Origin: CALHRB01 sp964473465
GTDB taxonomy: Bacteria; Bacteroidota; Ignavibacteria; Kapaibacteriales; UBA2268
Direction: 5' to 3'
Length of the DNA stretch: 33,744 bases
NCBI GenBank assembly: GCA_964473465.1
Contig: CAYYPE010000018.1
Coordinates: forward strand, 1-33,744
Shown here: piece by piece, positions 33,614-33,744 of the stretch
Layout: each line of letters starts with the position of its first letter
How positions within the stretch are numbered: the stretch's first letter is position 1
Made by a program: the position numbers and the translations under genes
The notes under the pieces: generated by a model
What the model saw: the letters and a program-made list of their open reading frames with translations, nothing else
Databases searched by the model: none
Told to the model about the DNA's origin: nothing

Positions 33614-33631
33614 TCCCCTCTCAAGAGGGGA
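33614..33631. repeat. C-rich/G-rich hairpin within the sorting-domain sequence
   Basis: TCCCCTCT pairs with AGAGGGGA around a 2-base CA loop (8 pairs). It covers codons for the Ile-Pro-Ser-Gln-Glu-Gly segment of the sorting domain. Confidence 0.7.
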
Positions 33632-33721
33632 ATATAAGGATTGATGTTTCAGGCTTGCCGTCTGGGGTGTATTTTGTCCGTCTTGGGGATTGGGTGGGAA
33701 GGTTTGTGAAAATTTGAATAG

Positions 33722-33741
33722 CCACTACTTTCAAGTAGTGG
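33722..33741. repeat. 9-base inverted repeat at the window end
   Basis: CCACTACTT (33722-33730) and AAGTAGTGG (33733-33741) are perfect complements with a two-base TC loop. The element lies 4 bases after the stop of the sorting-domain frame and may continue past the window. No T-run is visible before the end, so a terminator role cannot be judged. Confidence 0.8.
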
Positions 33742-33744
33742 GCA

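Larger units (their letters stand above)
33448..33717 (+). pseudogene. T9SS type A sorting domain, apparent frame-disrupted remnant of a secreted protein
   Basis: An open frame encodes 89 residues that end in TGA at 33715-33717. It begins with KNSSYSISPNPAGEYIEI, the standard start of a T9SS sorting domain, includes YIVKIYNLLGE and ends with RIDVSGLPSGVYFVR and GRFVKI. No passenger protein precedes it in frame, because a TAA lies at 33445. Another frame upstream could start at ATG 33342 and would join this frame if one A of the run at 33446-33452 were removed. Either the gene is broken there, or this is a remnant, or a sequencing error split it. Several palindromes lie inside the coding sequence. 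T9SS domains direct proteins across the outer membrane. Confidence 0.75.

Noticed and set aside
1..33744. CRISPR array, tRNA, rRNA, insertion sequence or riboswitch
   Set aside because: I found no regular direct repeats with spacers, no recognisable RNA gene or riboswitch pattern, and no transposase with terminal repeats. The recombinase fragment at the left edge is the only mobile-type gene.

Overview
The window is AT-rich bacterial chromosome. It suggests a member of the Bacteroidota/Ignavibacteriota/Chlorobiota/Kapabacteria group. Three C-terminal domains look like type IX secretion (T9SS) sorting signals: at the ends of the genes at 7705-10338 and 23050-24879, and in the remnant at 33448-33717. 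There is also a Bacteroidota-type HYC_CC_PP plus TonB-receptor pair and many secreted or lipid-anchored proteins. A flagellar-type MotA/MotB stator pair argues against typical gut Bacteroidales and fits a free-living lineage such as Ignavibacteria or Kapabacteria. This placement is inference. No rRNA or tRNA was recognised.

Layout. 1-179: tail of a tyrosine recombinase. 266-766: RNase HI. 837-1838 (minus): ECF sigma factor and a small two-helix membrane protein. 2091-4159 (minus): urocanate hydratase and a DUF971 protein. 4231-7054: cysteine-rich HYC_CC_PP-type protein and a TonB-dependent receptor with an Ala-Ala-Cys-Cys plug, probably a metal uptake pair. 7199-10338: VOC-fold protein and a large T9SS-exported beta-propeller/Ig-like protein, closed by a strong bidirectional terminator. 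10474-12183 (minus): GT-C-like membrane glycosyltransferase. 12403-15269: aminotransferase and ATP-dependent PEP carboxykinase, translationally coupled. 15445-19366: GuaB, an M24 peptidase and a GT4-like glycosyltransferase. 19384-22349 (minus): DUF3108 protein, lytic transglycosylase lipoprotein and a radical SAM enzyme. 22460-24879: second ECF sigma factor coupled to a one-helix protein that ends in a T9SS sorting domain. 24981-29660: TPR lipoprotein, MotA, MotB and a response regulator with a degenerate HD-GYP domain. 29657-30349 (minus): ribulose-phosphate epimerase. 30484-33260: HIT protein, UmuD-like protease, ArgD-like aminotransferase and a lipoprotein. 33261-33744: a frame-disrupted T9SS sorting domain whose coding sequence is built partly from short palindromes, plus a further palindrome at the window edge.

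How the genes work together. Most are ordinary housekeeping genes. Three arrangements stand out. The aminotransferase/PEPCK pair can turn aspartate into phosphoenolpyruvate through oxaloacetate. The motA-motB-regulator run may link stator activity to a second messenger or protein signal through a non-catalytic HD-GYP domain. The sigma/one-helix pair looks like a cell-surface signalling unit in which the anti-sigma-like partner carries a T9SS export signal. The palindromes inside the terminal sorting-domain sequence are the most unusual DNA-level feature.
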